DNA of 64,000 nucleotides from Pyxidicoccus sp. MSG2 (GCF_026626705.1 NZ_JAPNKC010000001.1:11370001-11434000), one strand, 5' to 3'; counted from the first letter of the stretch, positions 8,220 through 18,201 are shown. Program-made: numbers and translations. The notes: generated from the letters alone by a model not told the origin.

Positions 8220-8480
8220 CTACGAGCCCGACATCATGCTGCCGAGGATGTTGAACACGATGCCGGCCACGATGGTGCCCGTCCACCCGAGCATGATGTT
8301 CTTGTTCTGGTTCTGCTCCACGTTCATCCAGCCCCAGATGAAGGTGTAGATGCCACAGATGATGCCCAGGATGCCGTGCAGCGGGCCCTTGGCCTGGAAC
8401 AGCTTGATGAGGACCATGATGAAGCAGATCAGGTTGCCAATGCCGCAGAGCGCGCCGAGCAGACCGAGGATCATTCCCAT
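8220..8480 (-). CDS. Small integral membrane protein, unknown function
   Basis: 86 residues, almost entirely hydrophobic. Three likely membrane helices are present, with a short polar loop (NVEQNQNKN) before the last. The start ATG 8480 is well supported by AGGAGA eight bases upstream. It follows the DUF2752 gene by 32 bp on the same strand and may be cotranscribed with it. The family is not recognised. Confidence 0.75.
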   Translation of the reverse strand: MGMILGLLGALCGIGNLICFIMVLIKLFQAKGPLHGILGIICGIYTFIWGWMNVEQNQNKNIMLGWTGTIVAGIVFNILGSMMSGS

Positions 8481-8512
8481 TGTGTGTGTCTCCTAGGGTG
8501 GTGTGGTGGGGT

Positions 8513-8983
8513 TCAGCTGAGGGTTGAGTCGATGAAGGTGCCGCGAAAGACGAGCAGTCGGACGAGCCAGTAGGCCATCAGGGCCACCAGCAGCAGGGCC
8601 GTCACCCGGGTGCGCCGCTCGAAGCGGGCGACCGCGTCGATGCCCCGGCGCCGGGCCGCTTCCGGGAGGAACGCCATCCCGGTGATGAGCACCAGCGCCG
8701 CCAGCAGGAGCGGGGCGAAGGCGTGCCAGGTCAGCGCGCTCCGCCACTCGCCGTGAAGCAGGGCCGTCATGGCCCGGGACAGTCCGCAGCCCGGGCAGGG
8801 GACTCCCAGCGCGCTCTGGAGGGGGCACGGCCACGCGGGCAGGCCGAAGTGCAGCAGGCCCAGATGGACGGCGGCCATGGCGCCCACCACCCAGCCGGTG
8901 GTCCGACGTTCCAGGACCTGGGCCATGACGGGCGTGGAGAGCAGTGGCGCGTGACGAGCGGATGAGGCCGGGACTGGATTCAT
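8513..8983 (-). CDS. DUF2752 family membrane protein
   Basis: 156 residues. It contains the DUF2752 signature CPLQSALGVPCPGCGLSRA followed by a membrane helix and the conserved WHAF motif. The family consists of small membrane proteins with a CPxCGxxR-type motif and no established function. Three hydrophobic segments are visible. The start at 8983 has a G-rich Shine-Dalgarno region. It probably forms a two-gene unit with the small membrane protein downstream. Confidence 0.85.
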   Translation of the reverse strand: MNPVPASSARHAPLLSTPVMAQVLERRTTGWVVGAMAAVHLGLLHFGLPAWPCPLQSALGVPCPGCGLSRAMTALLHGEWRSALTWHAFAPLLLAALVLITGMAFLPEAARRRGIDAVARFERRTRVTALLLVALMAYWLVRLLVFRGTFIDSTLS

Positions 8984-9096
8984 TCCCCGCCCCCCCTCGG
9001 AAGCAGGTCCGCTTCGCGTCCTAGCACGACCCGTGTTGGGCGTCGAACAGAAGACGTATCAGGGCCTGGATTCTGGAGCCCTGAGAGCCTGCGCCA

Positions 9097-9130
9097 CGCG
9101 CACTTCCCGGCGCTCGGCGGGAAGTGCGCG
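9097..9130 (-). terminator. Terminator hairpin of the M4 protease gene
   Basis: A perfect 13-bp stem (CGCGCACTTCCCG, 9097-9109, pairing with 9118-9130) and an 8-nt loop, beginning 8 bp after the protease stop codon. Confidence 0.7.
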
Positions 9131-9138
9131 CCGGGGCC

Positions 9139-11394
9139 TCAGTAGGTGCCCTTCATCGTGACGTTCGTATAGGCGGCGTAGCCGTAGGAGCAGGCATACC
9201 AGCCGCCCGCGGACGGGCTGCTGATGGTGCACGTCTCGGTGCTGCCCGACAGGTAGGGACGGCAGTTGTAGGAACCGGTCGTCGGCGCCGCGCCGAAGCG
9301 GACATACAGGTCCGCGTCCCCCGTCGTGCCAGAGGCCCCCACCTGGTTGAACACCAGGGAACTCCTTCCCGAGGGCACGGTGAGAATCCAGCATTTCCAT
9401 GCATTCTTGGCGCCGCTGTATGGCGCCGTGGTCGAGCCGTTGGACAGAAAGCTGTCGATGATGACACCGCTGTATGTGCCCGTGAGCGACACGCCCGAGT
9501 AGGTGGAATAGGCATTCAACATCACATACCAGTCGCCCGCGGCGGGGTTGGTGATGTTGCACGTCTCGGCGTTGCCAGACTGGTAGGGCCGGCAGTCATA
9601 GCTGCTCGGGGTCGGCGCCGAACCGAACTTCACGTAGAGGTCCACGTCACCCGTGCCACCGCTGGTGGTGAAGATGAGTTGGGTCTGGCCGGGCGGAACG
9701 GTGAGCTTGTAGTACGCGGCGGTGCCCGTGCTCCCGGCCAGCCCCGTCTTCGGCACGCCGTTGGTCAGCGGAGTAGGGGGCGGCGGCGGGGTCGTCACCC
9801 CGACACCCACGGCCTGCCACGCCGCGCTCACGGCATCGACGGTGGCCTGGTCATAGCCGAGCTGCAGGGCTGCCTGCTCCGTGTACGTCTTCGCCTGCGC
9901 GAAGTTCGTGGAGGCGGTCCAGATGTCGACGTTCGCCTTGTAGAAGATGCGCGCCGTCTTCTCGACGCCGATGCCCGGCACCACCACGCTCGTCCTGCCA
10001 CGCGGGTGCGTGCCACCCGTGGACAGCAGCGAGAACGCCAGATTGGAGATGCCAGAGCTGTAGTGCACGTCCGTGTTCGAGGTGTAGTTCGGGTAGTAGT
10101 CGAGCGACGCGCCATCCGAAGCCGGATCATTCATATAGCGAATCGCATCGCCCGCGGTGCCGGGCGTCCAGACGTCCTCGCCGATCTTCCAGACATCCGC
10201 GTCCGGCAGCACGAAGCCTCGAGTCCAGCTCTCGCACGTGGCGGCAATGGCATCCGAGAAGCTCTCGTTGAGGCCGCCAGACTCGCCCGAGTAGGTGAGG
10301 TTGGACTCGGCAATGGTCACCGCGTGGGCAATCTCGTGCGCGACCACATCCAGGTCATTGCACAGCGCGGTGGAGTTCACGCCGTCGCCATCGCCGCACA
10401 CCATCTGGGTGCCGTTCCAGAACGCGCCGACATAGTTGTTGCTGTAGTGGGTCGAGCACACCAGCGCCGCGCCAGCGCCATCGTAGGAGTCGCGGCCGAA
10501 GAGCGTGTGCAAGCAACTGTAGAAGGTCCCCAGCACGTCATAGCCGGCGTTCACGACGGGGTCGCTGACGGACGCCTGGCCCTCGGAACGCTTGAGCGTG
10601 CCCGGAAGGCTGGTGCCATTGTTGGCGCTGTACACCTTGCGGTCCATCGCGTTGAAGATCCGCGGATCCCTCCGCACCACCGCGCCGTCACTGGCCTTCA
10701 CGTACACCCGATCATTCAGGGGGGTGCCAGCGGCCATCAGGCCTGTTACCCGCACCTCGTGAGCCAGGATGAGCTGGTCGTCGGCGTCGCGCACGTACAC
10801 CAGTCGCTCGGTTTTGGCATCCCGGGTGGGCGCGGCAGTCGCGTCGAGCGCGACCCTGGCAGCGGCCTCCGCGGAGAGCCGCGGCGGGACGCGCGCGAGG
10901 CCCGGGTTCCGGGTGTCACGCGCGGAGCCGTTGGCTGCGTAGACGACACCCGCCCGGTCCACGTGAAGGATGAGCTCACCGTCGACGACGGGCAGCCCCT
11001 CCTTCCACTGGCTGAAGCGCAGGTGCTGGTGCCCGTTCTCATCCACGGACATCCGCCTGAAGTGCAGATCCTCCGCGCGGAGGCCGTAGACCGGAGCAAT
11101 GCTCCCCAGCGCGGCCTGAACGGTGGCCTTCGCGTCCGCCGCCGACAGTCCCCGCGCCGACCCCTCGGCCATGCCCAGGGTGCCCTTGATGAAGTCAGGA
11201 GTCCCATCCCGCTGACTGGACAGGACGGAGACCCCGCTCATCGCGCTCAGCGCCTGCTGGATGTCCGCGCCGTCCTTCTTACTCGCGCGCGTCAGCGAGT
11301 CCCCGGTCTCCGCCTGATCTTCGGTGGAGCTGCACGCGGTGAAGACAAACGCCAGACACGCCGCACCAAGCGACCTCAGAAATGCATGGCCCAA
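9139..11394 (-). CDS. Secreted M4 (thermolysin-like) metalloprotease lipoprotein with two PPC domains
   Basis: 751 residues. A lipoprotein leader (FVFTACSS) precedes an FTP/PepSY-type propeptide. The M4 catalytic domain has HEIAH near residue 353 and GGLNES about 20 residues later, giving the zinc ligands and catalytic Glu. After a Thr/Pro linker come two PPC domains that are near copies (GDVDLYVKFGSAPT and GDADLYVRFGAAPT). PPC domains are usually trimmed after export. The start is taken as TTG 11394, because GGAGGA lies eight bases upstream and it gives a clean signal peptide; the alternative GTG at 11436 adds a charged extension. It probably has a predatory or nutritional proteolysis role. 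Confidence 0.92.
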   Translation of the reverse strand: MGHAFLRSLGAACLAFVFTACSSTEDQAETGDSLTRASKKDGADIQQALSAMSGVSVLSSQRDGTPDFIKGTLGMAEGSARGLSAADAKATVQAALGSIAPVYGLRAEDLHFRRMSVDENGHQHLRFSQWKEGLPVVDGELILHVDRAGVVYAANGSARDTRNPGLARVPPRLSAEAAARVALDATAAPTRDAKTERLVYVRDADDQLILAHEVRVTGLMAAGTPLNDRVYVKASDGAVVRRDPRIFNAMDRKVYSANNGTSLPGTLKRSEGQASVSDPVVNAGYDVLGTFYSCLHTLFGRDSYDGAGAALVCSTHYSNNYVGAFWNGTQMVCGDGDGVNSTALCNDLDVVAHEIAHAVTIAESNLTYSGESGGLNESFSDAIAATCESWTRGFVLPDADVWKIGEDVWTPGTAGDAIRYMNDPASDGASLDYYPNYTSNTDVHYSSGISNLAFSLLSTGGTHPRGRTSVVVPGIGVEKTARIFYKANVDIWTASTNFAQAKTYTEQAALQLGYDQATVDAVSAAWQAVGVGVTTPPPPPTPLTNGVPKTGLAGSTGTAAYYKLTVPPGQTQLIFTTSGGTGDVDLYVKFGSAPTPSSYDCRPYQSGNAETCNITNPAAGDWYVMLNAYSTYSGVSLTGTYSGVIIDSFLSNGSTTAPYSGAKNAWKCWILTVPSGRSSLVFNQVGASGTTGDADLYVRFGAAPTTGSYNCRPYLSGSTETCTISSPSAGGWYACSYGYAAYTNVTMKGTY

Positions 11395-11455
11395 GTTCGT
11401 TTCCTCCCAGCGCACTCTACCCTGGGTGAAGTGCACTGGGACCCCGAGAAAAGGT

Positions 11456-11497
11456 GGCCGGGTGCCGGGCCCGGAAGCCGGGGCCCGGCACCCGGCC
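11456..11497 (-). terminator. Strong terminator hairpin after the 1418-residue lipoprotein gene
   Basis: A perfect 17-bp GC-rich stem (11456-11472 with 11481-11497) and an 8-nt loop, followed on the minus strand by a short TTTT run. It lies between the upstream lipoprotein gene and the protease gene. Confidence 0.75.
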
Positions 11498-11623
11498 GGT
11501 CTCAGCCCGCCCGGGTCAGGGGGCGGGGGTCAGCTCGTAGCCGACGTCCACGTTGAGGATGGTGGGCTGCCTGATGCACATGCGCGCCGCCTCGTGGGCC
11601 GGCGCGCATGTGGCCGAGTCACA

Positions 11624-14600
11624 TCATTGGGGCATGCTCAGCCGGAGGCGCAGCAGGGTCGCCTCCGTCCAGGCGCCGACCTCGGGCTCGCGCAGGAACG
11701 CGGCGTCGATGAAGGCCTGGAGCCGGCCCGCACGGTGAGCCACCGCCACGTCCAGGTCCGTGAGCAGGTTGCCCGAGGGAGGAGCCGCCGTGGTGGAGCT
11801 GAACAACTGGTACAGATTCCGCACGTTGTTCGGCGAGCCCTCGCCCGTGAGGTCACGCCCCGACAGCACCGCATCGTCGCCGTACAGCAGCGCGTGCAGT
11901 TCCTCGTCGAGCTCCACCGAGATTGGCAGCCGCAGGGCCACGTACGACTCCCACACCAGCTTCGCGCCCGTCAGCAGCTCTGCCTGGGCCTGCAGCGGAT
12001 TACCCGCCTGGCCCATCTTGTCCACCACGGAAGCGTAGAAGGCCTTGTGCTCCACCTGCTTCAGCCGCTCCACCAGCCGCGCCTTCACCGTGGCGCGGAA
12101 GTCCGGCGCGAGCAAAGTGACGGTGGGAGTCATCGAGAGGGAGGCGTTGTGCAGTTCGAACTGCGCGCGGCCGTCCGGGTTCAGCGCCGCGTCCGCGTTG
12201 AACGACGAGAGCTCGGTCGAATGGAGCACGCGGGACGACGTGAGTTCGGGGAACACGCCCCACTCCTGGGCGTCGATGTCGTACTCGAGCTCCGGCATGT
12301 AGGTGAACGCGAGCACCTTCTCTGTCTTCTTCGTGTTCGTGGCGGGGTCCACGTAGCTGTACCGGACGTACAGGTCGATCTCGAGATAGAACCTGAGCGT
12401 GTAATAGAACGGCCGGTCGGGCACCTGCTTCCGGCTGTACTCGTGCCAGTGCCCCTCCGAGCAGAGGTCCAGGCTGGCGCCGTCGACGCCGAGGTTCTTC
12501 GCGACGAGCAGCGGGCGCAATGCGCTGAGGTCCCACTGCGTCGGATTCACCAGCGGCCTGGTGCCCGCGGTGCCGTCCTCGTTGCAGCGGGACACGGGCA
12601 GGCCGGTGGCGTCACCTTCCAGCTTCAGGGCATGGCGTGCCGGGTCCTTGTCCTCCAGGGAGCCGAACATGTCCACGCCGTAGAGCCCGTGGGCTACGTC
12701 GTTCTCCCAGGCATGCTGGGCTTCCACGATGCGCGCCTTCAGCTCGGTCCACTGGTCGAGGTAGCGCCCGCGCAGCCTGGCGAACAGCGCCGGTTTGATT
12801 TCCAGCAGCCCCGTGTTGAGCGCCGCGCCAATCGAGATGATGTCCTCGTGCCCCGTGTAGTTCATCCTGGCCCCGTGCTGCGGGTTCTCCTCGAAGAGCC
12901 TGGCGTAGGCCTCGGCGCCGGCCGCCCAATCCATGGGGCTGGGCAGCCGGACATCGGACAGCTTGGCCAATTGGAACTGGCGGGGATACTCGCGCAGGTA
13001 GTTGATGTTGTACGACAGCGGGCGGCCCGCCAGTTCCTCCACCGGGTTGATGCTGGCATTGCTCCCCCGGCCGTCGACTCCGGAAAGAGGGGTCAGGTTC
13101 ACGGCGTGGTAATACGCCCAGTCATAGAAGGTGGTCTCGGCATCCGTGAACTGCTCGTCGTACTTCAGGGGAATGCCATAGCGTGCCTCGTAGCCGATGT
13201 ACTCCGAGACCGCGTGCTGGAAATCCATGCGGACGGAGTCGGAGAGGTACGCGTACATGCTCTGGTCCACACGGTTCAGCTCCGAGTGGAGGTTGAGCAG
13301 CGAGCTCTGGACGTCGTTCATGTCCTGCTGCAGCACGCCCATCTCCCAGTCCACCTGGTCGAACCGGTTGAGCATCGCCGTCTGGAGCTGGTTGAGCTTC
13401 CGGTCGACGCGGTCGAAACGGCCGCCCAACTGCGTGCGCAGGTCGACGATGAGGTTCCTGATCTTGATCACCTCGGAGAGGATGGTCTGCTCGATGGGCG
13501 GCTCCGCGGGGTTGCTGTTCAACAGGGAGAAGAGCTGGAACACCGCGCCTACGACCTGCCCGGTGAAGATGAGTGCGCTGAGCGACTGGATATTCTCCGC
13601 GCCAATGTCCAGGAAGCTCGCCAGCCTGCCGGCCACCTTGACGGAGCTCTCGGTGTAGCCGGCGACCGCCTTCATCGTCGTGTCCAGGGCGCGGGCGAAT
13701 TTGTCCACGTCCTTCGAGAACCCGGGATTGCTCTGCGCGAAGATCATCGAGGTGAGCGAGAGCGCGCCGTTGACGCCCTGGCTGACGCCGTCGAGGGTGT
13801 CCTTCAGCTCCGCCTGCTTCGCCTTCGCCTGCGCGACGGCGGCGGCGAGGGCCTCCCGCTCCGGCGAGGACGCCGTGCCTCCGTCGGTGCCACCGTCAGT
13901 ACCGCCGTCGGTCGCGTCAGTCAGTCCCGCCAGGGCCGCAGTGGTGGCGGTGCCCGCCGGCTTCAGCGCCAGGCTGTCCCGGTACTCCTGCTCCGCCGTA
14001 TTGACGGCGTAGAGGACGTTCGCATACTGCCGCGCCATCTCGTAGCCCGCGGTGGCGGCCGTGGACACGAGCGCGTGGGCGTCATTCGAGGTGACTGCGA
14101 GGCTGCCGTCCGGCATGAGGTGTGCGAGCACGAACGACTTGAGCGGCTCCATGGGGAAGAGCGCCAGGATGCCCTGGGCGCTGCTCGTGGTGCGCAGGCC
14201 GCCCATCCGGGTGCCAATGGGCGCCCCGTCATTCACGGCCGCGGCCAGCGCGGTGTTGCCTTGCGCGAGGTCGAAGAGCTGTCCCCACGTCTGGGTGGCG
14301 AAGGCGTCGGCCAACGCATACCGGTCCACCTGCGGCGGAGCGGCCCGGAGCAGGCGCGCGGTGTCTGAGGGGTCGCTGCCCCGGAGGCTGTCCAGGAAGG
14401 CCCGCGCGTACGCCTTCAGCGCCAGGTGGTGCGCCGAGCCGGAGAGGACGTTCTTCTCAGCCTTGCTCAGCAACTGGATGATGCGCCGCGCCTGCAGGCC
14501 GGGGACCTCTTCGGCATCGGGGTCCACGGGGCCGAGCGCGGTGTCCACGGCCTGGAGGCCGGAGGTGAGCGCCGCCTGGGTGAGGCCCGGGTTGGCCTTC

Positions 14601-15880
14601 GCGAGGTAGTACGCGGTGCCCGCGAGGATGTGCAGCCGGGCGTCCGCCTGGTACGAGGCCGCGGTGGCATACACATGGCGGTTGAGCGCCTGCCGCGTCA
14701 CGCCGTACGGGGGCCGGCAGTCCGGGCAGGTGATGGGCGCGTCGTACACGAGCGCTCCCACGCTCCCCGAAGCCGTCCACTGCGCCTGCGCCTGCGTCGC
14801 CACCTGCTCGGGCGTGGCGTCCGCGGGGGCCTGCGTGCCGTCCAGGAAGCCCGCGCCACAGTCGCTGTCCGGAGCGAGGCCGTGGCTGTCGTGCCGGCAC
14901 GCCCGGTACGCCTGCGACACGCTCGCGGACGAGCAGGGGCCGACCATCGTGCCGCACTGGGGGCCGCTGCCCATGCGGTAGTCGGGTGTGACCACGCTGA
15001 GGTCGCAGACCAGGGCCGCCGTGTTCGGGTCCCGGCTCGACGTGAAGAAATAGGTGGCGCCCGTGCGCTGGTACGTGGGCAGCCCCGCGATGTACTGCTG
15101 AGCGAGGCTGTCACAGGTCTCGCCGGAGCTGTTGGTGGCGGTGCGCTGGAGGAGGTGCGTGGAGGTGACGCCGGTGCCGAAGTCGGGGTGGCGGCACAGC
15201 TGGTAGTTCACGCAGGCAGGTGCGCAGGCCGTCGTGGTGGTGCCGCACTGCGGGCCGGTGCCCGTGGCGACCAGCGGGTAGTTGGCATAGGTGATGTAGC
15301 ACGTGCCGCCCTCCGTGGAGCTGGTGCCTCCGCCGGAGAAGCCCACCCCCGAGCGGGCCCTGAGGCTGGAGTCGCCAGGCGGCTGGCCATCCAGGATGTA
15401 CGTGTACGTCACGCCCGCGCGGTCGGCGGTGGACAGGGTCGCGAGGTGGTGCTGCGCGAGGGCGTCGCAGGTGGAGCCGTTCCAGCCGATGAAGGCCACC
15501 TGTGAGTACGTGCCACGCGTCTTGCCGAAGTCCGGATGCTGGCAGCTCTGGTACGTGGTGCACTCACGCGAGGCCGTGTCCACGCCGCAGGCCGGGGACT
15601 CCTTCCGCGAGTAACACTCCAGGCTGTACGTGAAGGGGCCGGCGCAGGCGTACTCACCGCTCGTGACCTCCTCGGCGGGGCACACCAGTTCCTTCGACGC
15701 GGTGACCGGTGCGACCGGCTCGGGTGCGGGTTCCTCTCGCGGGCCAGCGTCACCGCATCCCCAGGCGGCGAGCGCCGCCACCAGGAAGACCCATCCCCTC
15801 ACGCGCGCAGACCGTGTGCGCGGGGGCGCTGCCGCTGGGCACACGCCTCCCGTGAGTTCCCTCTTTACAGACCCATGCAT
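11624..15880 (-). CDS. Very large lipoprotein of unknown function with central coiled coil
   Basis: 1418 residues. The start ATG 15880 is fixed by AGGAG nine bases upstream; the leader ends in a lipobox (LAAWGC). The N-terminal third is Cys-rich with repeated units around CQHPDFG and CRHPDFG, each followed by a TCD-x-LAQ motif, three or four degenerate copies in all. A TDGG repeat links to a region with hydrophobic helices (LSALIFTGQVVGAVF) and a coiled coil at about 800-880 with regular FDRVDRKLNQLQ / FDQVDWEMG heptads. The C-terminal part is globular. No family is recognised. The hydrophobic-helix plus coiled-coil arrangement resembles some alpha-helical pore formers, but that is speculation. 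Confidence 0.9.
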   Translation of the reverse strand: MHGSVKRELTGGVCPAAAPPRTRSARVRGWVFLVAALAAWGCGDAGPREEPAPEPVAPVTASKELVCPAEEVTSGEYACAGPFTYSLECYSRKESPACGVDTASRECTTYQSCQHPDFGKTRGTYSQVAFIGWNGSTCDALAQHHLATLSTADRAGVTYTYILDGQPPGDSSLRARSGVGFSGGGTSSTEGGTCYITYANYPLVATGTGPQCGTTTTACAPACVNYQLCRHPDFGTGVTSTHLLQRTATNSSGETCDSLAQQYIAGLPTYQRTGATYFFTSSRDPNTAALVCDLSVVTPDYRMGSGPQCGTMVGPCSSASVSQAYRACRHDSHGLAPDSDCGAGFLDGTQAPADATPEQVATQAQAQWTASGSVGALVYDAPITCPDCRPPYGVTRQALNRHVYATAASYQADARLHILAGTAYYLAKANPGLTQAALTSGLQAVDTALGPVDPDAEEVPGLQARRIIQLLSKAEKNVLSGSAHHLALKAYARAFLDSLRGSDPSDTARLLRAAPPQVDRYALADAFATQTWGQLFDLAQGNTALAAAVNDGAPIGTRMGGLRTTSSAQGILALFPMEPLKSFVLAHLMPDGSLAVTSNDAHALVSTAATAGYEMARQYANVLYAVNTAEQEYRDSLALKPAGTATTAALAGLTDATDGGTDGGTDGGTASSPEREALAAAVAQAKAKQAELKDTLDGVSQGVNGALSLTSMIFAQSNPGFSKDVDKFARALDTTMKAVAGYTESSVKVAGRLASFLDIGAENIQSLSALIFTGQVVGAVFQLFSLLNSNPAEPPIEQTILSEVIKIRNLIVDLRTQLGGRFDRVDRKLNQLQTAMLNRFDQVDWEMGVLQQDMNDVQSSLLNLHSELNRVDQSMYAYLSDSVRMDFQHAVSEYIGYEARYGIPLKYDEQFTDAETTFYDWAYYHAVNLTPLSGVDGRGSNASINPVEELAGRPLSYNINYLREYPRQFQLAKLSDVRLPSPMDWAAGAEAYARLFEENPQHGARMNYTGHEDIISIGAALNTGLLEIKPALFARLRGRYLDQWTELKARIVEAQHAWENDVAHGLYGVDMFGSLEDKDPARHALKLEGDATGLPVSRCNEDGTAGTRPLVNPTQWDLSALRPLLVAKNLGVDGASLDLCSEGHWHEYSRKQVPDRPFYYTLRFYLEIDLYVRYSYVDPATNTKKTEKVLAFTYMPELEYDIDAQEWGVFPELTSSRVLHSTELSSFNADAALNPDGRAQFELHNASLSMTPTVTLLAPDFRATVKARLVERLKQVEHKAFYASVVDKMGQAGNPLQAQAELLTGAKLVWESYVALRLPISVELDEELHALLYGDDAVLSGRDLTGEGSPNNVRNLYQLFSSTTAAPPSGNLLTDLDVAVAHRAGRLQAFIDAAFLREPEVGAWTEATLLRLRLSMPQ

Positions 15881-16118
15881 CGAGGACTGCTCCTGTCTTG
15901 TAGCGTCTCGTGGTTGTCGCCCACGGGGGCACACTTCAGGCGTGCGACCCTGCTCCTGCGCCGGCACGGCCCCGGCGTCATTGCTTCGCGGACGCACTCC
16001 TCCATACGGAGGCGGGCGCGGAAGCGGGTCGTGGCAATGTTCAGGAATGACGCAAGGGGCGGCAGGTCAGTCTCTACCCGGGTTAGACTCCCGGGCCGCC
16101 TTCGCTGGGGGAATCCGG
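15881..16118. promoter_or_regulatory. Divergent intergenic region
   Basis: 238 bp between the divergent large lipoprotein gene and the MpaB-type oxygenase gene; promoters for both must lie here. I see no convincing -24/-12 element, operator dyad or RNA structure in it. Confidence 0.4.
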
Positions 16119-17036
16119 ATGAACCGCTACGCACTTCGCGACCACACCGACCGTCTCGACGCGCAGACGCAGTACGAGGAGATTGTCCGCATCCTCTCCA
16201 CCCAGGAGTTCCCCTGGGACATCGAGCAGGCGCTCAGCTTCGCGCTGTTCCGCACCTACGCGGTGCCGAGCATCGGAGTGCTGCTGCACGAGACGGGAGA
16301 GTTCAATCAGCGCACCCAGAAGCGCTACGACGACACGGTGCTCATCCTCGATGCGATTCTCGAGCACGGCATGGCCAGCCAGGCCGGCAGGAATGCCTTC
16401 CGGCGCATGAACCAGATGCACGGCGCCTACGACATCTCCAATGACGACATGCGCTACGTGCTCTCCACCTTCGTGGTGACGCCCGTGCGCTGGCTCGCGG
16501 AGTTCGGCTGGCGGCCGTTCACCCCGCACGAGGTGGAGGCGTGGACGCACTACTACCGCGCCGTCGGTCGCCACATGGGCATCCAGGACGTCCCGGAGAC
16601 GTTCGACGCGTTCACCGCGCTGATGGATGGCTATGAGGCAAGGCACTTCGCCTTCGACGCGCGCAGCAGGGCCGTCGCCGACGCCACCCTCGAGCTGCTC
16701 GCGACGTTTTCGCCGACCCACCTCGCGCCGAAGCGCCTGGTGAACCTGTTCGCCCGGACGCTCATGGACGATGGGTTGCTCGACGCGTTCCACTATGCAC
16801 GCCCCTCCGCCCTCAGCCGGAAGGTGTTCCGCCTGGCGCTCAAGGCCCGGGGGAAGTTCGTGCGCTACGCGCTGTCACCTCGAAGCGAGCCGCTCTTCGG
16901 CCGCGGCCGGCCCAACATCCGCAGCTACCCGAACGGCTACGACGTCGAGCAGCTCGGCACCTTCCCGAAGGGTTGCCCCGTGAATCATGGCGCCGCCGCG
17001 GCGGACGCGAGCCGCGGCGCTCGTCAGCGACCGTGA
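16119..17036 (+). CDS. MpaB-type (DUF2236) oxygenase family protein
   Basis: 305 residues, cytoplasmic. It has features of the oxygenase MpaB family: an N-terminal TQEFPWDIEQALSFALFRTY helix region, GVLLHETGEF, RMNQMHGAYDISNDDM, and a central VVTPVRW followed by a histidine/acid-rich helix (HEVEAWTHYY). The ATG 16119 gives the usual domain start. It is monocistronic and convergent with the next gene. The substrate is unknown; family members are heme-type oxygenases mostly known from fungi and actinobacteria. Confidence 0.8.
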   Translation: MNRYALRDHTDRLDAQTQYEEIVRILSTQEFPWDIEQALSFALFRTYAVPSIGVLLHETGEFNQRTQKRYDDTVLILDAILEHGMASQAGRNAFRRMNQMHGAYDISNDDMRYVLSTFVVTPVRWLAEFGWRPFTPHEVEAWTHYYRAVGRHMGIQDVPETFDAFTALMDGYEARHFAFDARSRAVADATLELLATFSPTHLAPKRLVNLFARTLMDDGLLDAFHYARPSALSRKVFRLALKARGKFVRYALSPRSEPLFGRGRPNIRSYPNGYDVEQLGTFPKGCPVNHGAAAADASRGARQRP

Positions 17037-17070
17037 TACGGGAGAAGTCGTCGCACGGCTGGACTCGCAG

Positions 17071-18201
17071 CTACTTCGACCAGTAGACGTGGCTCGCCAC
17101 CAGGGGCTTGCAACCGCAGCGCTCGGTGCCGGTGACGTAGAACCAGACCGCCATCACATCCGCGGCGTTGCCGCCGCCGGTCAGCACCACGTCCTTGATG
17201 GTGTTGCACAGCCGCCGGTTCTCCTCGGCCTGGGTGTCGATGGCCGCGGCGCGCGCCGCGATGTGGTTGGCATTGGCCGCGCCGGTGCAGAAGCCGCCGC
17301 CGGCACAGGGATAGGCGCAGGCCCAGTCCTTGTCCTTGTTGAGCCCGTGAATCTGCGCGGCGCCCGCCGGCAGGCCCGCGGTCACCCCGTCGTGGAGGTA
17401 GATGGGCGCGCCCCCGTGGAGCCCGGGGACGGTGACGGTGAAGGGCGGGGCACCTCCCGCCACCGCGCCTCCCTGTCCCTCGGCGGTGAACGTGTTGTAG
17501 ACGCCCGGCTTGGGTTTCCCCGAACTCCAGCGGTGGACGGTCTCGAACTCCGACACCCACCAGCCCGAGCGCAGCACGGTGTCCTTCTGGGGCGCGTTGG
17601 CGAACCGGGCGGCGCCCGCGGGGAAGGCGGTGCTGGGGTTGCGGGTGTAGGCCGTCGGTGCGGCGCAGTTGCTGGCCTCCACGTAGGTGGAGTGCGAGTA
17701 GAAGTCGTGGGTGGTGTGTGAGCGGACGCCCACGGACTCACGCACCTGCTCGTCCAGCTTGTCCAGGTACTTGCGCTTCAGACAACCGGCCTTCGTCGGC
17801 TGGCAGTGGTTGTTTTTCTCCACGACGACCTTGGCCCACAGGTCGTCGATGGCGGCCTTCACGCGGATGCGCTTGTCGCTCGGGCTGGCGATGACGGAGT
17901 TGCTCCAGGCCCGGTCCATGAGCTGCCGTGCGTTCAGCCCGGTGGCGCCTCCGGTGCGCAGGACGACGGTGTCGTCGTCGGCGTGCCACTCGGCGGGGCA
18001 CCACGGCGCGAACCCTTTGCCGCAGCCGTTGTCGACCCAGTAGTTGTAGTCGTCCAGCGCGTCGTTCTCGTCGTTGCCCCACAGACCGGGAGCCACGTTG
18101 CCCTGCCGGTGGATGGCTCGGTGGGGCTCGGTCTCGAAGGCCAGGGCCCCCACCGCCAGGAGCCCGCAGGCCACGGCGGTCATTACGCGTGCGTGATTCA
18201 T
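17071..18201 (-). CDS. Secreted Het-C/phospholipase C-like protein (probable)
   Basis: 376 residues with a cleavable signal peptide (hydrophobic core AVACGLLAVGALA). The mature N-terminus starts FETEPHRAIHR, and the central motif HTTHDFYSHSTYVE resembles the His/Asp metal site of the Het-C / zinc-dependent phospholipase C fold. Several Cys pairs (CGC, CAYPC) suggest disulfides. The start ATG 18201 is preceded by GGAGG. It overlaps the end of the upstream lipoprotein gene by 4 bp, so the two are translationally coupled and likely act together. The enzymatic assignment is tentative. Confidence 0.75.
   Translation of the reverse strand: MNHARVMTAVACGLLAVGALAFETEPHRAIHRQGNVAPGLWGNDENDALDDYNYWVDNGCGKGFAPWCPAEWHADDDTVVLRTGGATGLNARQLMDRAWSNSVIASPSDKRIRVKAAIDDLWAKVVVEKNNHCQPTKAGCLKRKYLDKLDEQVRESVGVRSHTTHDFYSHSTYVEASNCAAPTAYTRNPSTAFPAGAARFANAPQKDTVLRSGWWVSEFETVHRWSSGKPKPGVYNTFTAEGQGGAVAGGAPPFTVTVPGLHGGAPIYLHDGVTAGLPAGAAQIHGLNKDKDWACAYPCAGGGFCTGAANANHIAARAAAIDTQAEENRRLCNTIKDVVLTGGGNAADVMAVWFYVTGTERCGCKPLVASHVYWSK

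Noticed and set aside
9124..14368. Long rightward frames over the M4 protease and large lipoprotein genes
   Set aside because: Shadows of GC-rich genes on the opposite strand; no protein family likeness.
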